A DNA stretch of 64,000 nucleotides from Paenibacillus roseus (GCF_016424485.1 NZ_JAELUP010000004.1:64345-128344), one strand, 5' to 3'; shown: positions 43,445-51,840, numbered from the stretch's first letter. Program-made: numbers and translations. Notes: generated by a model from the sequence alone, not told the origin.

Positions 43445-44644
43445 ATGAACACTCAGACGATAGAGGATAAAATCCCCGTCACGGTATTGAGCGGCTATCT
43501 GGGAGCGGGGAAAACTACGATTCTCAACCATGTCCTGAACAATCGTGAAGGTCTTCGGGTAGCAGTAATTGTCAACGATCTCAGCGAGGTCAACATCGAT
43601 GCAGAATTGGTGAAGGGCGGGGGCGGTTTAAGCCGCACAGAGGAAAAGCTGGTGGAGATGTCTAACGGCTGCATCTGCTGTACACTGCGGGATGATCTGC
43701 TGAAGGAGGTCGAGCGGCTTGCACTGGAGAAGCGATTTGACTACATATTAATTGAATCGACAGGTGTAGGAGAACCGCTGCCGGTGGCACAGACTTTTAC
43801 ATACGTGGATGAAGAGCAGAACATCGATCTGTCGAAGTTGACCCGACTTGATTGTATGGTAACCGTCGTTGACGCAAGCTCCTTCTGGAAGGACTATCAC
43901 ACACGGGAAAGTCTTATGGATCGTGGTCAGGAAGCGAGTGAAGGGGACAACCGAGGTGTTGTCGATCTGTTGATTGATCAGGTGGAGTTCTGCGATGTGC
44001 TAATCATTAACAAATGCGACATGGCAAGCGAAGACGAACTTCAAAAGCTGGAAACTGCCTTAAGAGGGCTTCAGCCGAGAGCGAAGCTGATCCGTACTTC
44101 ACATGGGGCTGTTGATCCGAAGGAGATTCTGAACACCCGTCTGTTCGATTTTGAAGCCGCCAGCCGCTCGGCAGGCTGGATTCAGGAGCTGGAGAAGGAA
44201 CATCACACACCGGAGACGGAGGAATACGGCATATCATCCTTCGTTTATTTGAGGAAAAGGCCGTTTCATCCCGAACGATTGCGGAAATGGATGAGCAGAT
44301 GGCCGGAGTCCGTTGTTCGTTCCAAAGGCATTATGTGGCTTGCTACCCGCAATAATATGGCATTGTCGTTTAGCCAAGCCGGCATATCTTTGCAGCTGTC
44401 GCCTGCGGGACTTTGGGTGGCGGCACTGTCGGTAGAGGAGCGGTTCGCTTATTTTGGCAGCAATATTCCAAAAACCCCGGATTGGGATGAAGAGTGGGGC
44501 GACCGCGTGAACAAGCTTGTATTCATCGGGGTACAGATGGAGCGTGAGGAAATCATCCGCACATTGGATGAGACGTTGCTGACCGATGCGGAAATGACAG
44601 CAGGCAATTGGCGAGAATTGCCCGATCCAATGCCCAAATTTTAA
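43445..44644 (+). CDS. zagA: Zinc-starvation GTPase metallochaperone (ZagA/YciC, COG0523)
   Basis: ATG at 43445 follows AGAGGTG. The 399-aa protein is a G3E GTPase: Walker [10 protein letters not shown] near residue 15, the zinc-binding CxCC motif in [14 protein letters not shown], the Walker B-like [11 protein letters not shown], the NKCD base-specificity motif, and a C-terminal CobW_C domain (about 260-380). Its length matches Bacillus YciC/ZagA, which supplies zinc to essential enzymes such as the folate enzyme GTP cyclohydrolase when zinc is scarce. The perfect Zur box supports this over cobalamin (CobW) or nitrile hydratase chaperones. It is monocistronic. Confidence 0.9.
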   Translation: MNTQTIEDKIPVTVLSGYLGAGKTTILNHVLNNREGLRVAVIVNDLSEVNIDAELVKGGGGLSRTEEKLVEMSNGCICCTLRDDLLKEVERLALEKRFDYILIESTGVGEPLPVAQTFTYVDEEQNIDLSKLTRLDCMVTVVDASSFWKDYHTRESLMDRGQEASEGDNRGVVDLLIDQVEFCDVLIINKCDMASEDELQKLETALRGLQPRAKLIRTSHGAVDPKEILNTRLFDFEAASRSAGWIQELEKEHHTPETEEYGISSFVYLRKRPFHPERLRKWMSRWPESVVRSKGIMWLATRNNMALSFSQAGISLQLSPAGLWVAALSVEERFAYFGSNIPKTPDWDEEWGDRVNKLVFIGVQMEREEIIRTLDETLLTDAEMTAGNWRELPDPMPKF

Positions 44645-44760
44645 CCTTAGTGTACGCAAGGTGTGAATCGTTTTTTTGTGATCCAGGCACTATATTTTGA
44701 CATCTCTATTCACTATAATGGATAAAGTAGTTACAAAACGTCACAAAAGGAGGTGCGCCT

Positions 44761-44868
44761 ATGGTTCCACCAATCGGATTTGGACAAAAAGATGTGAAAA
44801 AAGGAAGCGGCTTTGGAAAAATCGTCATTGCTAATGACGCATTGAGAGCTCAAGTACAAGCCAAGTAA
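44761..44868 (+). CDS. Small 35-aa protein of unknown function
   Basis: ATG at 44761 is four bases from a strong GGAGGTG. The 35 residues read MVPPIGFGQKDVKKGSGFG then KIVIANDALRAQVQAK. It is basic and has no membrane segment. It is bounded by AT-rich upstream DNA and a perfect terminator, the layout of a real small gene; its ribosome binding site is among the best in the window. A sporulation or nucleic-acid-binding role would be speculation. I do not recognise the family. Confidence 0.6.
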   Translation: MVPPIGFGQKDVKKGSGFGKIVIANDALRAQVQAK

Positions 44869-44892
44869 GAGCAATAATAACGGTTCAAAATG

Positions 44893-44924
44893 ACACCGGC
44901 AAGCCGCGCTTGCCGGTGTTTTTA
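44893..44924. terminator. Terminator after the 35-aa gene
   Basis: Perfect 12-bp arms ACACCGGCAAGC / GCTTGCCGGTGT, loop CGC, then TTTTTA. It can also serve the convergent DUF423 gene. Confidence 0.92.
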
Positions 44925-44932
44925 TGCCTGAA

Positions 44933-45301
44933 CTAACCTTGAATAACAGCAAGAGCCAGAACAATCCATCCGGCGATAAAGCATAAGCCGCCAAGCGGCG
45001 TAATGGCTCCCAGTCGTTTGACCCCGGTAAGCGCAAGCGCATACAGACTGCCGCTGAATAGTATAATCCCTGCAAACAGAAGCCAGCCTGCTGTCAGCAC
45101 AAGCCCGCTTTGCAATACACCTCCAGCCAGCACCCCGAGCAATAACAGTCCAAGACCATGAGCGATATGATAGTGGACCCCTGTCTGGTAAATGTCGAGC
45201 ATCTCCGAAGTGAGCTTTTTCTTAAGCGCATGAGCGCCGAATGCTCCCAGCATGATGACAACCGCCAAATTCAAGCTGCCGAGCAACAGCAATGTCTCCA
45301 T
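44933..45301 (-). CDS. DUF423 family membrane protein (YwdK-like)
   Basis: ATG at 45301 (minus strand) follows GGGAGG; the in-frame TTG one codon earlier is less likely. The 122-aa protein has four hydrophobic segments and the family pattern LGAFGAHALKKKL near residue 20, GVHYHIAHGLGLLL, and GSLYALALTG with GAITPLGG. DUF423 proteins are small integral membrane proteins of unknown function, widespread in bacteria. It is monocistronic. Confidence 0.85.
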   Translation of the reverse strand: METLLLLGSLNLAVVIMLGAFGAHALKKKLTSEMLDIYQTGVHYHIAHGLGLLLLGVLAGGVLQSGLVLTAGWLLFAGIILFSGSLYALALTGVKRLGAITPLGGLCFIAGWIVLALAVIQG

Positions 45302-45461
45302 CAAAATAACCTCCCTTTAATAGGTATCAATCAGATTGCCTGAATGTATTGTAAACCCTGCGAAGTCTCCAATCAAATCCCGGCGGCCTGGAAGACTATC
45401 AATGGCAACGAGTACCATCTGAGATTTAATGAAAAGTTCGTCCTTTTTACTGTCCAGAGCG

Positions 45462-45490
45462 TTGACAGCAGGCGCCTAATCGTATACATT
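45462..45490 (+). promoter_or_regulatory. Promoter of ABC exporter gene
   Basis: TTGACA at 45462-45467, 17-base spacer, TACATT at 45485-45490. Confidence 0.7.
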
Positions 45491-45535
45491 TGTACACAGA
45501 TTGGTTATTCGTTTGGTACCGGAGCACAGACCGCA

Positions 45536-45560
45536 GGCAGGACAGCGTCCTGCCTTCTTG
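45536..45560 (+). terminator. Possible attenuator hairpin before ABC exporter
   Basis: GGCAGGAC / GTCCTGCC around AGC, followed by TTCTTG. It lies between promoter and start codon; the T-run is imperfect. Confidence 0.5.
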
Positions 45561-45644
45561 CATGAGCGGCAAGTCGGCAGGCTTCAGGATCAGACGAATA
45601 GAATTGGAGAATGATCAGGAAAAGAGAGAGGAGATCAGGAAGGC

Positions 45645-47363
45645 ATGCTTCGAAGATTTTTTTCATACTATCGTCCTTATAAAGGATTATTCGTGCTCGA
45701 TTTTACTTGCGCCATTATTGCCGGACTGCTCGAACTTGCTTTTCCACTGGCTGTGAGCAGATTTATTGACGAATTGCTGCCAAGCGGAAATTGGCGGATG
45801 ATCGTGGTGGCAGGTATTGGACTGCTTGCCATATATGCACTCAATACCTTGTTGAATTATGTGGTCACTTACTGGGGGCATATGCTGGGGATCAACATCG
45901 AGACTGATATGCGGAGGAAAGTGTTCGACCACCTCCAGAAGCTCTCATTCCGGTTCTATGACAACAACAAGACAGGTCATTTGGTGGGTCGCGTGACCAA
46001 TGATTTGAATGAGATCGGTGAGGTTGCGCACCACGGTCCGGAAGATGTTTTCATCGCGATTATGACGCTTATCGGCTCATTCTCTGTGATGGCGTATATT
46101 AATCTGGAACTGGCGCTGCTGACGTTTGTTATTATTCCGGTGATGGCTTGGCTCATTATTGTGTTCGGGGGCAAAATGACGCAAACCTATCGCCGCCTGT
46201 TCGGCAATGTCGGCAGCTTCAATGCTCGAATTGAAGAAAATGTGGGCGGAATTCGCGTGGTTCAGTCGTTCGCAAACGAAGAGCATGAAAAAAAGCTGTT
46301 CGCCAAGGACAACCAGAATTTCCGTGAAACGAAGCTGATGGCCTACAAAACGATGGCGAAAAGTTTGTCCATCAATTACATGCTGATGCGTTTGATTACG
46401 GTCTTTGTTATGATCTGCGGTGCTTGGTTCTTTATTAACGGCAAGCTGGAGCTTGGGGAATTTATGGCATTTTTGCTGCTGTCCAATATCTTCTTCCGTC
46501 CAATCGAGAAAATCAACGCCGTCATCGAGAGCTATCCAAAGGGAATCGCCGGATTCAAGCGTTATGTCGAGCTTCTGGATACAGAACCGGATATCGTGGA
46601 TGCAAAGGATGCGACCGAGGCCAAGTCATTAAGCGGAGACATTCGCTTCAACAATGTGACCTTCGGTTATGAGCAGGGCAGAGATATTTTAAAAAGCATT
46701 AACTTGTCCATTCGTGCCGGGGAGACCATAGCTTTCGTTGGTCCGTCCGGAGCGGGCAAAACAACGATCTGCAGCCTGCTGCCGCGGTTTTATGATGTGG
46801 ATAAGGGCAGCATTACAGTCGATGGCAAAGACATTCGCAAGCTCAAGCTGCAGTCGCTGCGCAAAAATATCGGGATTGTCCAGCAGGATGTGTTCCTGTT
46901 CTCCGGTACGATCAGGCAGAATATCGCCTATGGCGACTTGAAGGCTACCGATGAGCAAATCTGGGAGGCTGCGCGGCGGGCATCCTTGCTGGACATGATC
47001 AAGCAGCTTCCAGATGGCATGGATACGGTCATCGGGGAACGCGGGGTCAAGCTCTCTGGCGGTCAGAAGCAACGGATGGCAATCGCCCGCATGTTCCTCA
47101 AGAACCCGCCGATTCTGATCCTGGATGAGGCGACCTCGGCGCTCGATACAGAGACAGAGGCGATGATCCAGAAATCTTTGTCCGAACTATCCCAGGGGAG
47201 AACGACACTCGTCATCGCTCATCGTCTGGCAACAATCAAGAATGCGGACCGGATTATTGTCGTTGACGAAAGTGGCATTGCAGAGCAAGGCAGTCATCAG
47301 GAACTCATTGCTTCCGGCGGCATCTATAGCCGGCTACATCATGCACAATATCAATACAGTTAA
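45645..47363 (+). CDS. ABC exporter, fused permease-ATPase (YfiB/YknU-like)
   Basis: The 572-aa protein has an N-terminal type I exporter membrane domain with six helices (about 1-310) and a C-terminal ATPase (about 330-570): Walker A GPSGAGKTT, VQQDVFLFSGTIRQNIAYG, signature LSGGQKQRMAIAR, Walker B ILILDEATSALD and the switch His in VIAHRLATI. It is a half transporter and should work as a homodimer, exporting a lipid, peptide or drug; no neighbouring partner gene exists. ATG at 45645 follows GATCAGGAAGG. It has its own promoter and terminator. Confidence 0.93.
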   Translation: MLRRFFSYYRPYKGLFVLDFTCAIIAGLLELAFPLAVSRFIDELLPSGNWRMIVVAGIGLLAIYALNTLLNYVVTYWGHMLGINIETDMRRKVFDHLQKLSFRFYDNNKTGHLVGRVTNDLNEIGEVAHHGPEDVFIAIMTLIGSFSVMAYINLELALLTFVIIPVMAWLIIVFGGKMTQTYRRLFGNVGSFNARIEENVGGIRVVQSFANEEHEKKLFAKDNQNFRETKLMAYKTMAKSLSINYMLMRLITVFVMICGAWFFINGKLELGEFMAFLLLSNIFFRPIEKINAVIESYPKGIAGFKRYVELLDTEPDIVDAKDATEAKSLSGDIRFNNVTFGYEQGRDILKSINLSIRAGETIAFVGPSGAGKTTICSLLPRFYDVDKGSITVDGKDIRKLKLQSLRKNIGIVQQDVFLFSGTIRQNIAYGDLKATDEQIWEAARRASLLDMIKQLPDGMDTVIGERGVKLSGGQKQRMAIARMFLKNPPILILDEATSALDTETEAMIQKSLSELSQGRTTLVIAHRLATIKNADRIIVVDESGIAEQGSHQELIASGGIYSRLHHAQYQYS

Positions 47364-47367
47364 GCTT

Positions 47368-47404
47368 AAAAGCTGTCCCGTAATTTTTTCGGGGCAGCTT
47401 TTTA
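47368..47404 (+). terminator. Terminator of ABC exporter gene
   Basis: AAAAGCTGTCCCG / CGGGGCAGCTTTT with an 8-base loop and T-run. Confidence 0.9.
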
Positions 47405-47438
47405 AATAAGCATTTATAAAGTTCCTTCTATAAAATGA

Positions 47439-47575
47439 GGCTCAAAACCAAAATCAGTGCTTGACCATTAGCGAGGGAATCGGGTTTTAAAGGCGACCAC
47501 GATCGTTTCTCCAGAATTCCTTTGCCCCTTCGCTGCTTTCTCCTGTCTGTCAAACACTGTTTTTTAGGTTGAGCC
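47439..47575 (+). repeat. Palindromic element copy R8 (type A, internally shortened, with terminal repeats)
   Basis: Ends GGCTCAAAACC and GGTTGAGCC are terminal inverted repeats as in R2. The block TTCTTCCGATCGCTGTT is missing, but GGGAATCGGGTTTTAAAGGCGA and TTTCTCCAGAATTCC remain as fragments of the core. TAAAATG occurs directly on both sides (47431-47437 and 47576-47582), a likely target duplication of 7-8 bp. Confidence 0.85.
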
Positions 47576-47583
47576 TAAAATGT

Positions 47584-47648
47584 GCTTATATTTTCACCAC
47601 GAAATGAAGTTTCTCCGTCAAAGGACGGCAAAGCCGTTTACGCTTGTG
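47584..47648 (+). repeat. CCGTC repeat, copy C4
   Basis: GCTTATATTTTCACCACGAA, then hairpin CCGTCAAAGGACGG, then CAAAGCCGTTTACGCTTGTG. The complete unit of about 65 bp, directly next to R8. Confidence 0.75.
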
Positions 47649-47660
47649 CAGCGATAATGC

Positions 47661-48248
47661 CTAGCCCAGGAATGAAAGGGCCACGTTAGAGACGCTTTGC
47701 AGCGCCGCGCGGTCGGTCGCTGTTTTGGCCATCGTATACAGACCGTGTCTGGTATTGACTAAAAATCTCGCCAAATCACGCACGCTATGCTTGCTGGCGA
47801 GATTGCCGTTAGGTTGCGCTCGCTGCAGCAAATCGCAAAAACTTGATTCCAGCTTCAAATTGAAGGCTTCTACATGACTCGCTATGTTCGCGTCGAAAGC
47901 TGCCAGATCCATTGCCGTGTTTGTCATGAAGCATCCCTTTAGACCTTTCTCATTTTCATTCAAGGCCCAGTCAATCGTTTGCTCAAAAAATAATCTTAAT
48001 ATTTCCTTCGGATCGCCGGGGCAGTTCAGTCGCTCCGCCACGAATTTGTAACTGCTCTGTTGAAAACGATTCAAACAAGCCAGAAACAATTGATACTTAT
48101 CGCCAAATGTATCGTAAAGGCTGCCCCGATGGACGTTGGTGTATGCAACCAGATCGGCAATGGAGGTACGTTCATAACCTTTGGCCCAAAACAGTTCCAT
48201 TGCTTTCTCCAGCACCTGATTCTGATCAAATTCTCTTGGTCGTGCCAT
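47661..48248 (-). CDS. TetR-family transcriptional regulator
   Basis: I chose the ATG at 48248 because AGGAGG lies five bases upstream and MARPREFDQ is the usual family start; the longer frame to 48275 reads through that site. The 195-aa protein has the TetR N-terminal helix-turn-helix (about 10-56; VLEKAMELFWAKGYERTSIA, VHRGSLYDTFGDK) and a C-terminal ligand domain with the LKGCFMTN segment of the YvdT/AcrR-like TetR_C group. It is divergent from an aldo/keto reductase and an Old Yellow Enzyme gene and probably represses them and itself in response to an electrophilic compound. Confidence 0.88.
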   Translation of the reverse strand: MARPREFDQNQVLEKAMELFWAKGYERTSIADLVAYTNVHRGSLYDTFGDKYQLFLACLNRFQQSSYKFVAERLNCPGDPKEILRLFFEQTIDWALNENEKGLKGCFMTNTAMDLAAFDANIASHVEAFNLKLESSFCDLLQRAQPNGNLASKHSVRDLARFLVNTRHGLYTMAKTATDRAALQSVSNVALSFLG

Positions 48249-48277
48249 CTGCGCCTCCTGTTTTTCTTTTATCATAC

Positions 48278-48298
48278 CCGTTTAAGAATGATCAGTAA
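48278..48298. promoter_or_regulatory. Candidate TetR operator near its own gene
   Basis: TTTAAGAATGATCAGTAA lies about 30 bases upstream of the TetR start. It resembles, in inverse orientation, TGACTGACCGTTCTTAAA at 48424-48441 in the reductase promoter. Confidence 0.45.
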
Positions 48299-48318
48299 AC
48301 AATAATTAATGCTTATCT

Positions 48319-48400
48319 CCAGGCAGGCGGGGAACGCTACAGGGCAGAGGATTGTTCCGATCGCTGTTAAAGCCCGATTCCTTGATTTGAAGGTTAGGCC
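48319..48400 (+). repeat. Palindromic element copy R7 (type A, left half only)
   Basis: Contains GGGAACGCTACAGGGCAGAG, the block TTGTTCCGATCGCTGTT (one change) and AAAGCCCGATTCC, then ends at the apical loop. The right half of the hairpin is missing. Confidence 0.8.
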
Positions 48401-48424
48401 AAAAATTTTATTCAAAAAACATAC

Positions 48425-48454
48425 TTGACTGACCGTTCTTAAATCAGGTATAGT
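48425..48454 (+). promoter_or_regulatory. Promoter of AKR-OYE operon with operator half-site
   Basis: TTGACT at 48425-48430, 18-base spacer containing CCGTTCTTAAA, TATAGT at 48449-48454. Confidence 0.65.
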
Positions 48455-48487
48455 CATTGCGAGACGTAATGCAGTTTGCATTTTAGA

Positions 48488-48507
48488 TTAAGAATGATTA
48501 TTCTTAA
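48488..48507. promoter_or_regulatory. Candidate TetR operator palindrome
   Basis: Perfect inverted repeat TTAAGAAT / ATTCTTAA around GATT, about 35 bases after the -10 box. Its half-site matches the motif in front of the TetR gene and in the promoter spacer. Confidence 0.65.
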
Positions 48508-48610
48508 ATTACAGTTGATTTAATGAAGGCTTGTTGATGCTCAGAAATTGGTCTGTTTGTGGTCAGTTCGCAAGTCTCGTCACAGTCACGATTGTTAAGG
48601 AGTGGTGAAG

Positions 48611-49648
48611 GTGGAATATCGGCTTCTGGGGCGTACAGGCTTGAAGATTAGCAGTTATACGCTCGGTACAGGTAATTTCGGGGAATGGGGAAACGCGAAT
48701 ACGGAGGATTGTATTCGGATCGTTGATGCTGCGCTCGAAAAAGGAGTTAACATCATCGATACGGCTGATGTTTATTCGGCTGGACGTTCTGAGGAGATTG
48801 TCGGTGAAGCCCTCAAGGGCCGCCGGGAGCAAATTATACTGGCAACTAAAGTGGGTAATCCGATGGGGAAAGGGCTGCATGAAAGAGGAAATTCCCGGCT
48901 GTGGATCAGGCGTGCGGTCGAGAATAGTCTGCGCAGGCTCCAAACGGATTACATTGATCTGTACCAGCTCCATCGGCCTGACCTGAATACGGATCTTGAG
49001 GAAACGCTGGATGTGCTGACGGACTTGGTTCGCGAAGGGAAAATTCGTTATTTTGGCTCTTCCACTTTTCAAGCCTGGCAACTGGCAGAAGCACAGCGGA
49101 TCAGCGATCGCCGCAACTTGCTGCGCTTCTCAAGCGAGCAACCGCCGTATTCCATTATAAATCGCGCTATCGAGCTGGATGTGCTGGAAGCGGCGCGCAA
49201 GTATGAACTGGGTATTCTAATATGGAGCCCAATGTCCGGGGGGCTGCTCTCCGGCAGATATACGCAAGGCGAGAAAGCGCCAGAAGGCTCGCGAGCCCAG
49301 AAGTTTCAGGGACATTTTATGGGTAAAATTGTCGACCCAACACGTGAGGAAAACAAGGTCAAGTTTGAGGTGATCAAACAGCTTCAGACAATTGCCAATG
49401 ACGCGGGCCTGACGCTGGGGCATATGGCGATGGCCTTTACCCAGGCGCACCCTGGGGTAACCTCTACAATTATTGGTCCGCGCACAGTGGAGCAACTGGA
49501 GGATTCGCTCCAGGCTGCAACGATAAGCTTGACGTCGGATGTTCTTGACGCTATCGACGCCATTGTGCCTCCGGGAATAACGCTCGACGATCTCGAGCGC
49601 GGATGGACTCCCGATTGGCTTGATGTCACAAGAAGACGCAGATTTTAA
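48611..49648 (+). CDS. Aldo/keto reductase (voltage-gated K-channel beta-like group)
   Basis: GTG at 48611 is eight bases after AAGGAG and gives MEYRLLGRTGLKISSYTLG, matching the start of the second aldo/keto reductase at 51840; earlier GTGs overlap the binding site. The 345-aa TIM-barrel protein has IIDTADVY (catalytic Asp and Tyr), the Lys in LATKVGNPMG, YIDLYQLHRPD (His) and the C-terminal NADPH segment STIIGPRTVEQLEDSLQA. It reduces aldehydes or ketones with NADPH. It is followed after 33 bases by an Old Yellow Enzyme gene, suggesting shared detoxification of electrophiles. Confidence 0.92.
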   Translation: MEYRLLGRTGLKISSYTLGTGNFGEWGNANTEDCIRIVDAALEKGVNIIDTADVYSAGRSEEIVGEALKGRREQIILATKVGNPMGKGLHERGNSRLWIRRAVENSLRRLQTDYIDLYQLHRPDLNTDLEETLDVLTDLVREGKIRYFGSSTFQAWQLAEAQRISDRRNLLRFSSEQPPYSIINRAIELDVLEAARKYELGILIWSPMSGGLLSGRYTQGEKAPEGSRAQKFQGHFMGKIVDPTREENKVKFEVIKQLQTIANDAGLTLGHMAMAFTQAHPGVTSTIIGPRTVEQLEDSLQAATISLTSDVLDAIDAIVPPGITLDDLERGWTPDWLDVTRRRRF

Positions 49649-49681
49649 CTGGATCGATTCAAAAACTCAGGAGGCCTTCCA

Positions 49682-50791
49682 ATGACCATTAATTCTACAG
49701 TGCAAGCTGTTCATTCCCTGTTTCAGCCACTTACAACTGAGAAAATCAGTGTGAAAAATCGGATCGTAATGGCGCCAATGACGAGACTCTTTTCCCCTGG
49801 CGGAGTGCCTGGAGCTGATGTGGCGGCCTACTACCGTCGTCGTGCGGCCAACAGTACGGGCTTGATAATTACGGAAGGGACGACCATTAACCATCCGGCT
49901 GCTTCTAATCATGCGAATATTCCGACCTTCCACGGCGAAGCTGCCCTGAACGGATGGGCTCAGGTAGTGAAGGAAGTTCACGAAGCAGGCGGAAAAATTA
50001 TTCCTCAAATTTGGCATGTGGGAACAGCCCGGAAGCAAGGCGACCCTGTATCCAATCCCGAGGTTCTTCCGGTAGGTCCGTCTGGATTGAATGTAAAAGG
50101 AGACGAAACAGGCAAAGCTCTGACAGAAGCGGAAATCGCGGATATTGTACAGGCTTTTGCACAGGCTGCAGCCGATGCGAAGCGGATTGGCTTTGACGGG
50201 GTGGCCCTGCACGGGGCGCATGGTTATCTGATTGACCAGTTTTTCTGGGAAGTCACCAACAAACGTACAGACCGCTATGGCGGCGATATCGCTGGCCGCA
50301 CACAGTTTGCAGTTGAAATTGTAGAGGCCATCCGCAAGGCTGTCGGGCCAGACTTTCCAATCGTGCTGCGCATATCACAATTCAAGCAGGAAGCATATGC
50401 CGCCAAGCTTGCCAATAACCCTGAGGAGCTGGAACAATTCCTGGCGCCACTCGTCAAGGCAGGCGTAGATATCTTCGATTGCTCGGCACGCCGTTTCTGG
50501 GAGCCGGAATTCGAGGGATCGCCTTTAAGCTTTGCCGGATGGGTGAAGAAGCTGAGCGGCAAACCGGTCATTACAGTAGGCTCCGTCGGGCTTAATGTAG
50601 ACATGACCGGGCAGCATACGGAAGACTCCAAGATCGAGACATTGATCGAGAAGCTGGATAACCAGGAATTTGATCTTGTAGCTGTTGGCCGCGCTTTGCT
50701 GGCTGACCCGGAATGGGTTGAGAAAATTCGTACCGGCCGCGATGAAGAGACCCTTCCTTACACCAGGGAGTCCGTAGCCACGCTTTATTAA
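49682..50791 (+). CDS. NADH:flavin oxidoreductase (Old Yellow Enzyme family)
   Basis: ATG at 49682 follows CAGGAGG. The 369-aa FMN TIM-barrel protein has IVMAPMTR near residue 29, LIITEGTTINHPA, IWHVGTA, FDGVALHGAHGYLIDQFF with the usual His pair replaced by a His/Gly-Ala-His arrangement typical of this subgroup, DRYGGDIAGRTQF and VAVGRALLADPEW. It reduces activated C=C bonds such as enones. Being cotranscribed with an aldo/keto reductase under a TetR regulator supports a role in reactive carbonyl defence. A terminator follows. Confidence 0.9.
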   Translation: MTINSTVQAVHSLFQPLTTEKISVKNRIVMAPMTRLFSPGGVPGADVAAYYRRRAANSTGLIITEGTTINHPAASNHANIPTFHGEAALNGWAQVVKEVHEAGGKIIPQIWHVGTARKQGDPVSNPEVLPVGPSGLNVKGDETGKALTEAEIADIVQAFAQAAADAKRIGFDGVALHGAHGYLIDQFFWEVTNKRTDRYGGDIAGRTQFAVEIVEAIRKAVGPDFPIVLRISQFKQEAYAAKLANNPEELEQFLAPLVKAGVDIFDCSARRFWEPEFEGSPLSFAGWVKKLSGKPVITVGSVGLNVDMTGQHTEDSKIETLIEKLDNQEFDLVAVGRALLADPEWVEKIRTGRDEETLPYTRESVATLY

Positions 50792-50814
50792 TCACTGCCA
50801 TATCCATAAATATG

Positions 50815-50855
50815 AACCGGCTGTCTCTCGATATAGATGAGGACAGCCGGTTTTT
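50815..50855. terminator. Bidirectional terminator between OYE and AKR2 genes
   Basis: AACCGGCTGTC / GACAGCCGGTT with T-run, between convergent genes. Confidence 0.88.
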
Positions 50856-50868
50856 GCATGGGTTTCAT

Positions 50869-51840
50869 TTATGGCAAGCGGTAAACGGCAAAAGGTTTGC
50901 CATGGCGGAACGGTTCGCTAATGGCATCCAGCTCATCCTTCTGCTCCTGACTTAGCACAAGCGCGGTGCTTTGCAGATTTTCCTCAAGCTGCTCCGTACG
51001 CGTAGCGCCGACAATAACAGTAGAGACGGCAGGGCGGTCTATTAGCCAGGCAAGCGAGAGGGTGCTTGGCGTCGTGCCGTATGCTTCTGCGAGTCTGCTG
51101 ACCTGCTGTCCAAGCTGAATGTTCCTCTCTTCCAGGAAGCGGTTAAAGCCTGGGTCTGTGCTCGCTCTGGATGCAGCCGGAATGTCCCTGCTGCCGTACT
51201 TGCCGCTCAAGATACCGCCTGCCAGCGGGAAATAAGGGATAATGCCAAGTCCCTGATCCAGACATAACGGAACCAGTTCCTGCTCAATTGTACGATCAGC
51301 CAGCGAATAGCTGTTTTGGGTGGAGGTATAGCGAATGAAGCCCTTATAATCACTGATGCCAAGCGCTTTCATCAGTTCCCATGCGGCATAGTTGGAGGCG
51401 CCGATATAACGGACCTTTCCTGAGCTTACCATATCATCGAGTGTGCGAAGCGTTTCCTCCAGCGGGGTGTACGGATCAAATGTATGAATCTGATACAAGT
51501 CGACGTAATCCGTCTTCAGACGGCGAAGGCTGCTTTCCAGTTCCTGCTGCAAATGAAACCGTGAAGAGCCGCGGTCATTGGGGCCTTGCCCGTTGATTAG
51601 CCCGGCCTTGGTGGTCAGGACGGCGCTCTGACGTCGGCCGCTCAGTGCTTCTCCGATAATCCGCTCCGACTCTGAACCAGCATAAATATTGGCGGTATCA
51701 ATGAAATTAATGCCACTGTCCAGCGCTTGATGAATGATCCGGATTGATGTTGCCTCATCGGCTCGTTTTCCGAAGGCATTCGTGCCAAGTCCTAGTACGG
51801 ACACGTTCATTCCGCATCTTCCAAGCTGGCGATATTCCAA
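50869..51840 (-). CDS. Aldo/keto reductase 2
   Basis: TTG at 51840 (minus strand) follows AAGGGGA and gives MEYRQLGRCGMNVSVLGLG. The 323-aa TIM-barrel protein has FIDTANIYAGSES (Asp, Tyr), the Lys in LTTKAGLINGQ, YVDLYQIHTFDP (His) and STVIVGATRTEQLEENLQS for NADPH. It is related to, but clearly diverged from, the enzyme at 48611. It is convergent with the OYE operon and monocistronic. The substrate is unknown. Confidence 0.92.
   Translation of the reverse strand: MEYRQLGRCGMNVSVLGLGTNAFGKRADEATSIRIIHQALDSGINFIDTANIYAGSESERIIGEALSGRRQSAVLTTKAGLINGQGPNDRGSSRFHLQQELESSLRRLKTDYVDLYQIHTFDPYTPLEETLRTLDDMVSSGKVRYIGASNYAAWELMKALGISDYKGFIRYTSTQNSYSLADRTIEQELVPLCLDQGLGIIPYFPLAGGILSGKYGSRDIPAASRASTDPGFNRFLEERNIQLGQQVSRLAEAYGTTPSTLSLAWLIDRPAVSTVIVGATRTEQLEENLQSTALVLSQEQKDELDAISEPFRHGKPFAVYRLP

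Larger units (their letters stand above)
45302..45644. other. 343-bp region with promoter and leader hairpin of the ABC exporter gene
   Basis: Contains the DUF423 upstream region, the promoter at 45462-45490 and a hairpin followed by TTCTTG at 45536-45558. A 73-aa frame (45344-45565) spans the promoter and hairpin and lacks a ribosome binding site, so I do not call it a gene. Confidence 0.6.

Noticed and set aside
44697-44719. TTGACA and TATAAT as promoter of the 35-aa gene
   Set aside because: The spacer is only 11 bases, too short for a normal sigma-A promoter. Either box may work with another partner, but I cannot name the pair.
45344-45565. 73-aa frame before the ABC exporter
   Set aside because: It covers a promoter and a hairpin, lacks a ribosome binding site and has no recognisable sequence.
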